DNA of 48,588 nucleotides from JAQGMJ01 sp036271855 (GTDB lineage: Bacteria; Pseudomonadota; Gammaproteobacteria; Burkholderiales; JAEUOS01): contig DATAZV010000384.1 in NCBI GenBank assembly GCA_036271855.1, positions 1 through 48,588 on the forward strand, given 5' to 3'. Under the pieces are notes generated by a model. That model ran no database searches. It worked only from the letters and a program-made list of their open reading frames with translations, and was not told where the DNA came from. The position numbers and the translations under genes are program-made. How positions within the stretch are numbered: the stretch's first letter is position 1; every line of letters starts with the position of its first letter. Shown here in pieces: positions 8,052-14,937 of the stretch.

Positions 8052-8132
8052 CCGTTCGCCCTGAGCCTGTCGAAGGGTGTGTGCCCCACTTGGGCAGCGC
8101 ACGGCGCCCTTCGACAGGCTCAGGACGAACGG
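8052..8132. repeat. Dispersed long inverted repeat (CTTCGACAGGCTCAG type)
   Basis: Arms 8052-8077 and 8107-8132 are reverse complements over 26 bp with one mismatch, around a 29-nt spacer. The core ccttcgacaggctcagga is a well-known chromosomal repeat in many proteobacteria. It lies between the Bug gene and the dioxygenase gene and ends 43 bp before the latter's start, so it could act as terminator for the first gene. Confidence 0.75.
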
Positions 8133-8175
8133 GAGGAGTGCGGATAGTTCCACTTCATCCCGGCAGAAAAAACTT

Positions 8176-9054
8176 ATGCCCTTGACCCTCCATCCCCTGC
8201 ACCCCCTGTTCGCCGCCGAAGCCTCCGGCGTCGACCTTACGCAACCCATCAGCGAAGAAGAGCGCAAGCAGATCAACGCCGCGATGAACAAGTACGCCGT
8301 GCTGGTGTGGCGCAAGCAGCCGCTTACCGAAGCGCAGCAGGTCGCCTTCGCCACCTCCTTCGGCCCGCTGGACGTGGGCCTGAAAAAACTCTTCAAGCGC
8401 CCGGAGCGTTTGTCCGACGAGCGTCTGATCGACATCTCCAACGTCGATGCGCAAGGCAATGTGTCGAAGCGCGACTCGCCGAAAAACCTGTCCAACTTCG
8501 CCAACCAGTTGTGGCACTCCGACAGCTCGTTCCAGAATCCGCGCGCCGCCTACTCCCTGCTGCACGCCGTGGTAATTCCGTCCAGCGGCGGCAATACCGA
8601 GTTCGCCGACCTGCGCGCCGCGTGGGACGCGCTCGATGCCGGCCTGCAGGCCGAATGCGCCACGCTGGAAGCCGAGCACTACGCCCTGCACACGCGCATA
8701 TTGCTGGGTGACGACGCCTATACCGACGAGCAAAAGAAGGCCATCGCGCCCGCCACCTGGCCGCTGATGCACACCCACCCCGGCTCCGGGCGCAAGCTGC
8801 TGTTCGTCGGCGTGCATGCGCGGCAAATCGTCGGCTGGCCGGTGGCCGAGGCGCGCGTCTTCCTCTCCGACCTGCTGGAGCACGCGACGCAGCGCCCCTT
8901 CGTCTTCGCCCACCAGTGGCAGGTCGGCGACACCGTGATGTGGGACAACCGCGCCAGCCTGCATCGCGGGCGGCGCTTTCCGATCAGCGAGCGCCGCGAG
9001 CTGCGCCGGACCACCATCGACTTCACGCCGGAGGCGATGCTGGAGGCGGCGTGA
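8176..9054 (+). CDS. TfdA/TauD family Fe(II)/2-oxoglutarate-dependent dioxygenase
   Basis: A 292-residue enzyme of the taurine/2,4-D dioxygenase family, which couples decarboxylation of 2-oxoglutarate to hydroxylation of a substrate. The iron triad is visible as H114-x-D116 (in LWHSDSSF) and H263 (in NRASLHRGRRF), and R277/R278 in ERRELRRTTI would bind the 2-oxoglutarate carboxylate. The spacing is almost the same as in TfdA. The start at 8176 is the first Met after the dispersed repeat; the frame is open back to 8077 but that part is encoded by the repeat. The stop overlaps the GTG start of the next small gene, so the two are coupled. The substrate is not readable: 2,4-D-like, sulfonate or another acid are all possible. 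Confidence 0.88.
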   Translation: MPLTLHPLHPLFAAEASGVDLTQPISEEERKQINAAMNKYAVLVWRKQPLTEAQQVAFATSFGPLDVGLKKLFKRPERLSDERLIDISNVDAQGNVSKRDSPKNLSNFANQLWHSDSSFQNPRAAYSLLHAVVIPSSGGNTEFADLRAAWDALDAGLQAECATLEAEHYALHTRILLGDDAYTDEQKKAIAPATWPLMHTHPGSGRKLLFVGVHARQIVGWPVAEARVFLSDLLEHATQRPFVFAHQWQVGDTVMWDNRASLHRGRRFPISERRELRRTTIDFTPEAMLEAA

Positions 9055-9407
9055 ATTACCCGGCGCTTTACTTCATCGCTACGCGCGAGCCGGTCGCTGG
9101 TCCGGCGGGGACATACAAATTCCTTGCCGTGGTCAAGGTCCAGGATGGCGTGGCCGCCTATATCGCGGCACCGACCCGCGAGATCGCGCTGACCGTGCTC
9201 GAGGCGATGAAACCGCCGCACTACTACGAGTTTGTCGAAAGCGCCGCACTGGGCAGCGAGCATTACGTGCGGGAATGCCCCTTTCAGGTTCTGTTGATCA
9301 GCGATGCGCAAATGGCGCGCACCTGGCTCGCCGACCGCGTGAATTTTCCCTACGCTGATCATCTGGGCAGCGTGGAAAGCTTGAATCCGCTGCGGCTCGC
9401 CCGCTGA
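9051..9407 (+). CDS. Small hypothetical protein, translationally coupled to the dioxygenase
   Basis: A 118-residue soluble protein starting with GTG at 9051, overlapping the dioxygenase stop codon in GTGA. An AGG lies seven bases before the GTG. The coding character (MNYPALYFIATREPVAG...) begins exactly at this point; the upstream open frame is the shadow of the dioxygenase gene. I do not recognise the family. It contains a strongly alternating region (YKFLAVVKVQDGVAAYIAAP) that suggests a beta-rich fold and has no signal peptide or helix long enough to span a membrane. The overlap implies production in step with the dioxygenase, perhaps an accessory protein, which is an inference from coupling only. 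Confidence 0.7.
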   Translation: MNYPALYFIATREPVAGPAGTYKFLAVVKVQDGVAAYIAAPTREIALTVLEAMKPPHYYEFVESAALGSEHYVRECPFQVLLISDAQMARTWLADRVNFPYADHLGSVESLNPLRLAR

Positions 9408-9532
9408 TCCGACTTGCTCTCCCGCTTGTGTGCAAGTGGGGATGCAGGCGGCGCGCCCGGTTTTACCTCCGCGCCCATCGCGCTGGCATCTTTCGTGCTG
9501 CATTGGCTTGGTCCCAAGCGGAGAAGCCAATA

Positions 9533-10489
9533 ATGAAAACATTCGTGCGCGCGTGCGAAGTCTGGGTACCCTCAAAATCCAGAACCCAGCTTGAATACTA
9601 CGGGGGACTCTACCCGGAGGCGGGCAACATCGCGCTGCGCCAGTTTCGCGCGGCCAGCGAGCGCATGGTCTTCGGTTACGACGAGGGCCTGCCGGGGCAT
9701 GCGTGGGCGGTGCGCGGGCCGGTGGTGCTGAAGGACTTGCAGCATTCCTACTTCAAGCGCTCGCGCCAGGCCAAGGCGGCGGGGCTGACCTGCGGCATCG
9801 CGCTGCCGATTTTCGCCGGCGACTATCTGCTGGCGGTGATCGTGATCTATTGCGGCGACGACCAGGAACATTTCGGCGCCATCGAGGTGTGGCATGCGGC
9901 GCCGGGCGCCGACCTGGTGCTGGCCGACGGCTACTACGGCACCGCGCTGGAGTTCGAGGCGGCCTCGCGCGAGCGCAGTTTCAAGCCCGGCGTCGGCCTG
10001 CCGGGGACAGTGTGGCAAAGCGGCATGCCGGAGGTGATGAGCGAGCTGTGGTTTGAAAAGCGCTTCGTGCGCCGCCATGACGGCGCGCCCCTGGGCCTGT
10101 CGCGCGGCCTGGCGCTGCCGATGTTTCTCGACGATGGCCACAGCTTTGTGATGACCTTTCTTTCGGCGCTGGGCTCGCCGCTGGCGCGGCGCTTCGAAAT
10201 CTGGACCTTCGATGAGACACCTGGAGCGCACGAGGCGCTGGTGTTTGCCGGCGGCGACTGCGACCTCAACAAGGCCTTTCCGCAGGACTATGTGAGCGCG
10301 CGCATCGCCCACGGCGAAGGGCCGCTGGGCCGCGTGTGGGCCAGCGGCCTGCCGGAAGCGAATGCGGACATCGCCCACGACGCTTCGGTCAACGGCCGCT
10401 CGGCGCGCAAGGCCGGGCTCACCAGCCTGCTGGCGCTGCCGGTGCTGGCGGCGGGAAGATTGAAGGCGGTGGTGGGGCTGTATTTCTGA
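9533..10489 (+). CDS. Protein of three tandem GAF-like repeats
   Basis: A 318-residue soluble protein with no signal peptide. It consists of three similar units of about 105 residues, starting near residues 9, 118 and 222, each opening with E-[VI]-W. Each contains a G-x-[GP]-LPG/LG-x-[AV]-W motif (DEGLPGHAW, GVGLPGTVW, GPLGRVW) and later an ALP motif (GIALPIF, GLALPMF, LLALPVL). These are the core motifs of GAF domains, which bind small ligands. No catalytic or DNA-binding output domain is attached. GGAGA lies eight bases before the ATG at 9533; the open frame extends to 9428 without a start signal. The gene follows the dioxygenase pair by 125 bp on the same strand. The ligand and role are unknown. 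Confidence 0.75.
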   Translation: MKTFVRACEVWVPSKSRTQLEYYGGLYPEAGNIALRQFRAASERMVFGYDEGLPGHAWAVRGPVVLKDLQHSYFKRSRQAKAAGLTCGIALPIFAGDYLLAVIVIYCGDDQEHFGAIEVWHAAPGADLVLADGYYGTALEFEAASRERSFKPGVGLPGTVWQSGMPEVMSELWFEKRFVRRHDGAPLGLSRGLALPMFLDDGHSFVMTFLSALGSPLARRFEIWTFDETPGAHEALVFAGGDCDLNKAFPQDYVSARIAHGEGPLGRVWASGLPEANADIAHDASVNGRSARKAGLTSLLALPVLAAGRLKAVVGLYF

Positions 10490-10640
10490 AACGCGGCGCT
10501 CCTGCCGCGAGGCCTGCCCTGGTCACGCGGCCGCGGCGGGCGGGCAACATTAGCCGACGCTCATCCTCTCGCACCCCCTCGCCATTTTCATGACGATGGG
10601 ATAGACTGATCCTCCAAAACGATGCTTCGCAGGAGTTCCC

Positions 10641-10928
10641 ATGCAAGCCTTGCTGATCGGCGGCCCTTGTCATGGACAAGTGGTCGCGCTTGACGACACG
10701 CTCGCCACCCGCAGCTCCTTCAAGGCGAAGGACGGCGCGGCCGAATACGAATACGTGCGCCGCAGCGAACGCAGCGGCCACACCGTGGTGCTGTACGCCG
10801 TCGGCGACCCCAGCTACACGCAGGTGGTGGATGCGATCCGCAAGTCGGACCTGCTTTCCTCCACCGGCAAGATGCGCGTGCTCGGGCCGGACTACACGCT
10901 GCCGGCGAATGACAGGGAGCCGGGGTAG
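10641..10928 (+). CDS. Small hypothetical protein
   Basis: A 95-residue soluble protein with an excellent start: AGGAG six bases before the ATG. It opens MQALLIGGPCHGQVVALDD, which resembles the N-terminus of short phage- and plasmid-associated hypothetical proteins that begin with [AL]-[LIV]-x-GGP-x-[DH]-G; the similarity is from memory and weak. A Tyr/Arg-rich middle (YEYVRRSERSG) follows. A possible promoter, with gatagact as a -10-like element, lies near 10,602-10,609. The stop is 11 bp from the next gene's start, so the two are probably co-transcribed. The function is unknown. Confidence 0.65.
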   Translation: MQALLIGGPCHGQVVALDDTLATRSSFKAKDGAAEYEYVRRSERSGHTVVLYAVGDPSYTQVVDAIRKSDLLSSTGKMRVLGPDYTLPANDREPG

Positions 10929-10939
10929 CGCCAAGCGCG

Positions 10940-11371
10940 ATGCCTTTGGACACCACGCAGGACAAACCGGCCAGGCACGAAGCGGCCCGGCACGAACCGG
11001 CCAAAAGCGGACCGGCCAACAGCGAACTGGTGAGCGGCCGCGTGGTGGACCACGCGGTGCGCTATGCCGCGAGCAGCTTTGTATCGCAAATGTCGCTGGT
11101 TACGGCCTTCGTGCCCGGCCTGATCGCATGCGTGGTGGTACCGGCCTTTCCGCTGCGCTACGCTGCCCACCCCGCGCTCGCCGCGCTGATCGTCCAATGC
11201 CAGCCGCTGTTTGTCGTGGCGTCGGTGGCCTTGGTGGCAACCTGGTGGCTGCTGAAACGGCAGGAGCGCGATGCGGGCCTGTCGGTGTGGGGCCAGCTGA
11301 CGGCGTTGTGGGCGGTGGAGGTGGTGTTGGTGCTGCTGCAGATTTGGGGCGTATACCCGGGCGCGGGCTAA
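10940..11371 (+). CDS. Hypothetical membrane protein with a repetitive charged N-terminus
   Basis: A 143-residue protein. Residues 5-27 are a low-complexity Lys/Ala/Arg/His/Glu/Pro run with a repeated ARHE-[AP]-A pattern, encoded by imperfect copies of ggccnggcacgaa between about 10,968 and 11,020. Three probable membrane helices follow (about residues 52-72, 78-103 and 120-138). I do not recognise a family. It starts 11 bp after the preceding small gene, with no clear ribosome-binding site, and its last four bases overlap the end of the convergent gene at 11,368. The role is unknown. Confidence 0.6.
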   Translation: MPLDTTQDKPARHEAARHEPAKSGPANSELVSGRVVDHAVRYAASSFVSQMSLVTAFVPGLIACVVVPAFPLRYAAHPALAALIVQCQPLFVVASVALVATWWLLKRQERDAGLSVWGQLTALWAVEVVLVLLQIWGVYPGAG

Positions 11372-12054
11372 GGAGCGGCGGCCGACTCGCCATTGGCCTG
11401 GCGGCAATGCGGCGGCAGGCGCTTTTCCGGCGTGCCGGTACACACCCAGTCCAGGCGGCGCGCGCCTGCGGCCGCGCCCGGCTCGGTTGCCGCTGCGCTG
11501 ACCACCCGCGGGGTGAGGACGACGTTCACCTGCAGCGCTTCGCTTTGCAGCGTGATGACGCCGTCGTTGCCGACGCCGGCGCGCGTCAGGCGGGGATTGG
11601 GCGCGATCGCCATGCCCTCGCCGATGCGGGCCAGCGGCGTGCCCGAATAAAAGCGCGTGCGCATTTTTTCCTGCGCTGGCAGCGCACTCTCGATGACGGC
11701 GGTGGTCGCCACCCAGGCGGCCGGCGCGGCAGGCATCACGATGTAGATGCCCGCCGCCGCCAGCACGGCGCCGGCGAACAGGCGCAGCGCCGCCGCAGCC
11801 ATGCGCCGCGCTTTTCTCGTGCTGGTGTTGCCGCCGCCTGCGCCGGCGCGCGCATCCATCGTCGCCTTGACCCAGCACCAGCCAAGCGCGATCAGCAGAA
11901 ACAAATAGGGGATCGCGGGCTGGCCGAACAAGTCCTCGTCCGTCACCCAGGCCAGCAGGCAAAGCGCCAGCATCAGGCCGAGCAGCAGCCCGCTCAGGGC
12001 GACGCCGATGCGCGCCAGGCGCTGCGTGGACGGGGAGGGAATGGTTTCGCTCAT
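11368..12054 (-). CDS. Integral membrane protein with a type IV pilin-like C-terminal domain
   Basis: A 228-residue protein with three likely membrane helices (about residues 15-37, 47-63 and 93-110) followed by an outside domain. That domain carries the hallmarks of the C-terminal half of type IV pilins: VGNDGVITL (161-169), VVLTP (178-182), then LDWVCTGTP with C205 and LPPHC with C217, equivalent to the disulfide-bonded D-region WxC...LPxxC of PilA. The usual pilin N-terminus (G/F at a prepilin peptidase site and one long helix) is absent. A minor pilin fused to a membrane anchor or a pilin-like scaffold is therefore likely. It overlaps the convergent gene's end by four bases and is 43 bp downstream of the SDR gene. 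The function is unknown. Confidence 0.7.
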   Translation of the reverse strand: MSETIPSPSTQRLARIGVALSGLLLGLMLALCLLAWVTDEDLFGQPAIPYLFLLIALGWCWVKATMDARAGAGGGNTSTRKARRMAAAALRLFAGAVLAAAGIYIVMPAAPAAWVATTAVIESALPAQEKMRTRFYSGTPLARIGEGMAIAPNPRLTRAGVGNDGVITLQSEALQVNVVLTPRVVSAAATEPGAAAGARRLDWVCTGTPEKRLPPHCRQANGESAAAP

Positions 12055-12097
12055 GGCGTGTGCTCGGGGCGTTGGCTTCGGGCCGGGTGCCTATAGC

Positions 12098-12883
12098 CTA
12101 CAGCAAGCCCTTCGCCATGCCGCCATCCACATTGATCGCCTGCCCCACCAGGTAGGAAGCCTGGCGCGACATCATGAAGCAGGCCACGGCGGCGATTTCG
12201 CCGGGCTGGGCGAAGCGCTTGAGCGGAATGTCGGCGGCGAAGCGCTGCACCACCTGCTCTTCCGTCAGCCCTTCCCTGGCGTTGAAATCCGCCGCGCGGT
12301 CTTTCCACAACTTGGTCCAGGTGCGCCCGGGGCAGATGGCGTTGACACGCACGCCTTCGGGCGCGAGTTCATCCGCCAATGTTTTCGCCAGCGCCAAAAT
12401 GCCGGCCTTGTGCACGTTCGACACCACCTGCTGGGGGTGCAGCATTTTCGCGCCGGCGCCGCCGAAAAACAGCACGCGCGCATCGCGGCCTTTTTTCAGC
12501 GCCGGCAGCAGGCCGCGCAGCAGGCGCACCGGCCCCAGCACGTTGAAGGTGTAGTTCTCCATCCACTTCGCGTCGGTGAGTTCGCCGAAGGGCGCGCGGT
12601 AGCTGCCGCCGGTGGCCAGCACCAGGCCGTCGAGGGGCTGGTTGTCCCAGTCGACGATCAGCGCTTCGGTGGCGGCCTCGCTCAATACGTCGATGATGCG
12701 GGTTTCCACCGCGTGGCCGGTGGCGGCGCTGATGCGCTTGGCGGCCGCCTCGATGGCCGCGGCGTTGCGCGAGGCGATGGTGACGCGCGCGCCTTCGTGC
12801 GAAAGCGCCAGCGCGGTTTCATAGCCTATGCCTTCGCTGGCGCCGATCACCAGGATGCGGTCGCCTTCGATGCCGAGATTCAT
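12098..12883 (-). CDS. SDR family protein lacking the catalytic tyrosine
   Basis: A 261-residue Rossmann-fold protein of the short-chain dehydrogenase/reductase superfamily. The cofactor loop GASEGIG (14-20), the TGG segment after beta-4 (91-93), N114 in FNVLG and the NAICPG loop (181-186) are intact. The active site is not: where YxxxK is expected the sequence reads S155-N-V-H-K159, and the preceding catalytic Ser position falls in FFGGAGAK. Some SDR subgroups with an SNxx[RK] motif are known to lack the perfect tetrad, so this may be a member of such a subgroup rather than a mutant. It may bind NAD(P)H without ordinary reductase activity. It ends 43 bp before the pilin-like membrane gene, on the same strand. 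Confidence 0.87.
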   Translation of the reverse strand: MNLGIEGDRILVIGASEGIGYETALALSHEGARVTIASRNAAAIEAAAKRISAATGHAVETRIIDVLSEAATEALIVDWDNQPLDGLVLATGGSYRAPFGELTDAKWMENYTFNVLGPVRLLRGLLPALKKGRDARVLFFGGAGAKMLHPQQVVSNVHKAGILALAKTLADELAPEGVRVNAICPGRTWTKLWKDRAADFNAREGLTEEQVVQRFAADIPLKRFAQPGEIAAVACFMMSRQASYLVGQAINVDGGMAKGLL

Positions 12884-12967
12884 GGGGTGCCCTTCGTGCG
12901 CTGTGCGAAAGGGCGAATTCTAGTCCGGCGGCGCGCCGGCGATGCCTGATCGGCCGGATGCGCCTGC

Positions 12968-13186
12968 TTAAGGGCTGCCGTCCCCGCCTTGGTCCGACAC
13001 TACCAGCCCGGTGACGCTGTAGGCCCCTTCGCCGGTGCCGGCCGGATTGCGCACCACCTGGTGCAGTGCGTGGCAATGGATGCAGGCGCTGGAAAGGGCG
13101 AGCTTATGCGGGTCGACGATCACGCTCAAGGTGGAGGTGAGGCCGCAGTCCGGGTTCAGGCACTTGAACAACTGGAGCAGGGCCAT
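12968..13186 (-). CDS. Small protein with two cysteine pairs, probably zinc-binding
   Basis: A 72-residue protein with C9-x4-C14 (CLNPDC) and C35-x2-C38 (CIHCH), a spacing that suits a small zinc ribbon. The second pair also reads CxxCH, a haem c motif, but there is no signal peptide, so zinc is more likely. GGAGA lies eight bases before the ATG. That ATG overlaps the stop of an upstream frame (TAATG) that runs through the 9-bp tandem repeat. It is 84 bp upstream of the SDR gene on the same strand and could be co-transcribed with it. The role is unknown. Confidence 0.6.
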   Translation of the reverse strand: MALLQLFKCLNPDCGLTSTLSVIVDPHKLALSSACIHCHALHQVVRNPAGTGEGAYSVTGLVVSDQGGDGSP

Positions 13187-13188
13187 TA

Positions 13189-13439
13189 CGCGAGGTCTCC
13201 GCTCAGGCCGCCCAGGCCGCCCAGACCGCGCAGACCGCGCAGACCGCGCAGACCGCGCAGACCGCGCAGACCGCGCAGACCGCGCAGACCGCGCAGACCG
13301 CGCAGACCGCTAAGACCGCTAAGACCGCTAAGACCCGCAGCGCCCCGGCGCGCGCGCATGGGCGCGCCGCGTGCGGCAGCAGCGCCATTTGCCTGGTCGG
13401 GGGGGCTTGGGGGAAGCCCGCGATCACCGCCGTTCATGC
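13189..13439 (-). other. Possible repeat-encoded small ORF (GL[RSG] triplet protein)
   Basis: On the reverse strand an open frame (from ATG at 13,436, or 13,518 with a longer N-terminus) reads through the tandem array as Gly-Leu-Arg/Ser/Gly repeated about 14 times, and its TAA stop (13,186-13,188) overlaps the ATG of the next gene. The overlap is typical of translational coupling. However, any 9-bp array keeps all frames open, and no clear ribosome-binding site precedes either start, so coding is uncertain. The rest of this 428-bp gap (13,187-13,614) holds only the array and about 280 bp without recognisable content. Confidence 0.25.
13204..13333. repeat. Tandem 9-bp minisatellite, 14 copies
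   Basis: Unit cagaccgcg repeats head-to-tail from 13,204. The first two copies are variant (caggccgcc), about nine are identical, and the last three change to aagaccgct. The graded change from one end to the other is the pattern left by replication slippage and unit mutation. The array sits upstream of the zinc-ribbon-like gene. Confidence 0.92.
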
Positions 13440-13614
13440 CCACAACAACATCCTTGCTCAATTGCCCCCCGGGATTGCAATACCGCTTGTGGCAGCAGTC
13501 TTGCAGGAGGCATGCCAAAAATAGAAGGGTTAAAAATCAATAGTTTGTCTCCGTGAACTGGCTCGAATTGTCCTTTTTGCGGACACCCCCTGTCCGCAAA
13601 AGAGACAACGCCCT

Positions 13615-14937
13615 TTAGTGCTCGATGCCGTATTGCTTGAGCTTGACGTAGAGCAACTGGCGGCGGATGCCGAGCAGGCGCGCGGCTTTGGCGCGATTGC
13701 CGCCCGCTTGTTGCAGGGCCTGGTTGATCATCAGCTTTTCCAGCCGGGTGACGGCGGTGTGCAGGTCGCTGTCGAGCAGGCCGCGCAATTCGTCGGAGCG
13801 CGAAGAGGTGAGCTGGATTTCGCCGGCGTCGATCACCGCGCCGCGCACCAGCACCGAGAGGCGCTCCATCAGGTTTTTCAGCTCGCGCACATTGCCCGGC
13901 CAGTCGTGGCCGGCGAGCACGTGCGCGGCGCCCGGGGTGAGCACCTTGGGAGCCTCGCTGGCGCGGCCGAGAAAGTGGCGCGCCAGCGGGATCAGGTCCG
14001 GCAGGCGCTCGCGCAGCGGCGGCACGTGGATCGGCACCACGTTCAGGCGGTAGTACAGGTCTTCGCGAAAGCGCCCGGCGCGCACCGCTTCGACCAGGTC
14101 GCGGTTGGTGGCGGCGATCACCCGCACGTCCACCGCCACCGGGGCGCTGGCGCCCACCGGCAGCACTTCGCGCTCCTGCAGCACGCGCAAAATCTTCGCC
14201 TGCATCGGCATGCCCATGTCGCCGATTTCATCCAGGAACAGGCTGCCGCCGTGGGCGGCGCGAAAGCAGCCGGCGGTGTCGGAAACCGCGCCGGTATAAG
14301 CGCCCTTGACGTGGCCGAACAGTTCGCTCTCCAGCAGGTCGGCGGGAATAGCCGCGCAATTGACGGCGACGCAGGCGCGGCTGGCGCGCAGGCTTTTTTC
14401 GTGCAGCACGCGCGCCACCAGTTCCTTGCCGGTGCCGGTCTCCCCGGTGATGAGTACGGTGGCATCGCTGACGGCGGCCATGCCGATGCGCTTTTGCACT
14501 TCGCGCATCGACGGGCTCTCGCCGATCAGCGCGTCGGTGAGCCCCGGCGCGGGCGCGGCCGGCGCCACCCCCTTGGAGCGCAGGGCGCGGTCCACCACCG
14601 TGAGCACGTCGTTGCGCCCGACCGGCTTGGAGAGATGGTCGAAGGCGCCCAGGCGCATTGCGTCGATGGTGTTTTCGCTCGACGAATAGGCCGTCATGAT
14701 GACCACCGGCAATTGCGCGAAGCGGGTCTGCGCCTTGATGCCGCGCAGCGCGTCCAGCCCGCCCATGCCGGGCATGCGCAGGTCGAGGAACACCAGGTCC
14801 TGCTCGGAAGATTGCAGGGCGCGCAGCGCGGCCTCGGCGTTGTGCGCCTCGGCGGCGAGGTGGCCGGCGCCGGCCAGCGTTTCGCGCAGGCCCTCGCGAA
14901 AGGCGGCGTCGTCGTCGGCAATCAGGATACGTGCCAC
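13615..14937 (-). CDS. Sigma-54-dependent response regulator (NtrC family)
   Basis: A 440-residue regulator starting with GTG at 14,937. The receiver domain (1-120) has the acidic pocket D8-D9, the phosphorylated D52 in FLDLRMPG, T82 and K104. The central AAA+ domain shows Walker A GETGTGKE (165-172), the sigma-54 contact loop GAYTGA (212-217, the usual GAFTGA), Walker B LFLDEIGD and the arginine-finger region RFREDLYYRLNV. The C-terminus is a Fis-type helix-turn-helix (GNRAKAARLLGIRRQLLY). The GTG is preceded by GGAGA and overlaps the end of the kinase gene by 16 bp, so the two are co-translated. The regulon is unknown; no sigma-54 promoter was recognised nearby. Confidence 0.93.
   Translation of the reverse strand: MARILIADDDAAFREGLRETLAGAGHLAAEAHNAEAALRALQSSEQDLVFLDLRMPGMGGLDALRGIKAQTRFAQLPVVIMTAYSSSENTIDAMRLGAFDHLSKPVGRNDVLTVVDRALRSKGVAPAAPAPGLTDALIGESPSMREVQKRIGMAAVSDATVLITGETGTGKELVARVLHEKSLRASRACVAVNCAAIPADLLESELFGHVKGAYTGAVSDTAGCFRAAHGGSLFLDEIGDMGMPMQAKILRVLQEREVLPVGASAPVAVDVRVIAATNRDLVEAVRAGRFREDLYYRLNVVPIHVPPLRERLPDLIPLARHFLGRASEAPKVLTPGAAHVLAGHDWPGNVRELKNLMERLSVLVRGAVIDAGEIQLTSSRSDELRGLLDSDLHTAVTRLEKLMINQALQQAGGNRAKAARLLGIRRQLLYVKLKQYGIEH

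Noticed and set aside
12968..13186. Cytochrome c from the CIHCH motif
   Set aside because: No signal peptide and no distal Met or His ligand context; the paired Cys residues fit zinc better.
13204..13333. CRISPR array
   Set aside because: Units are 9 bp with no spacers, so it is a minisatellite.
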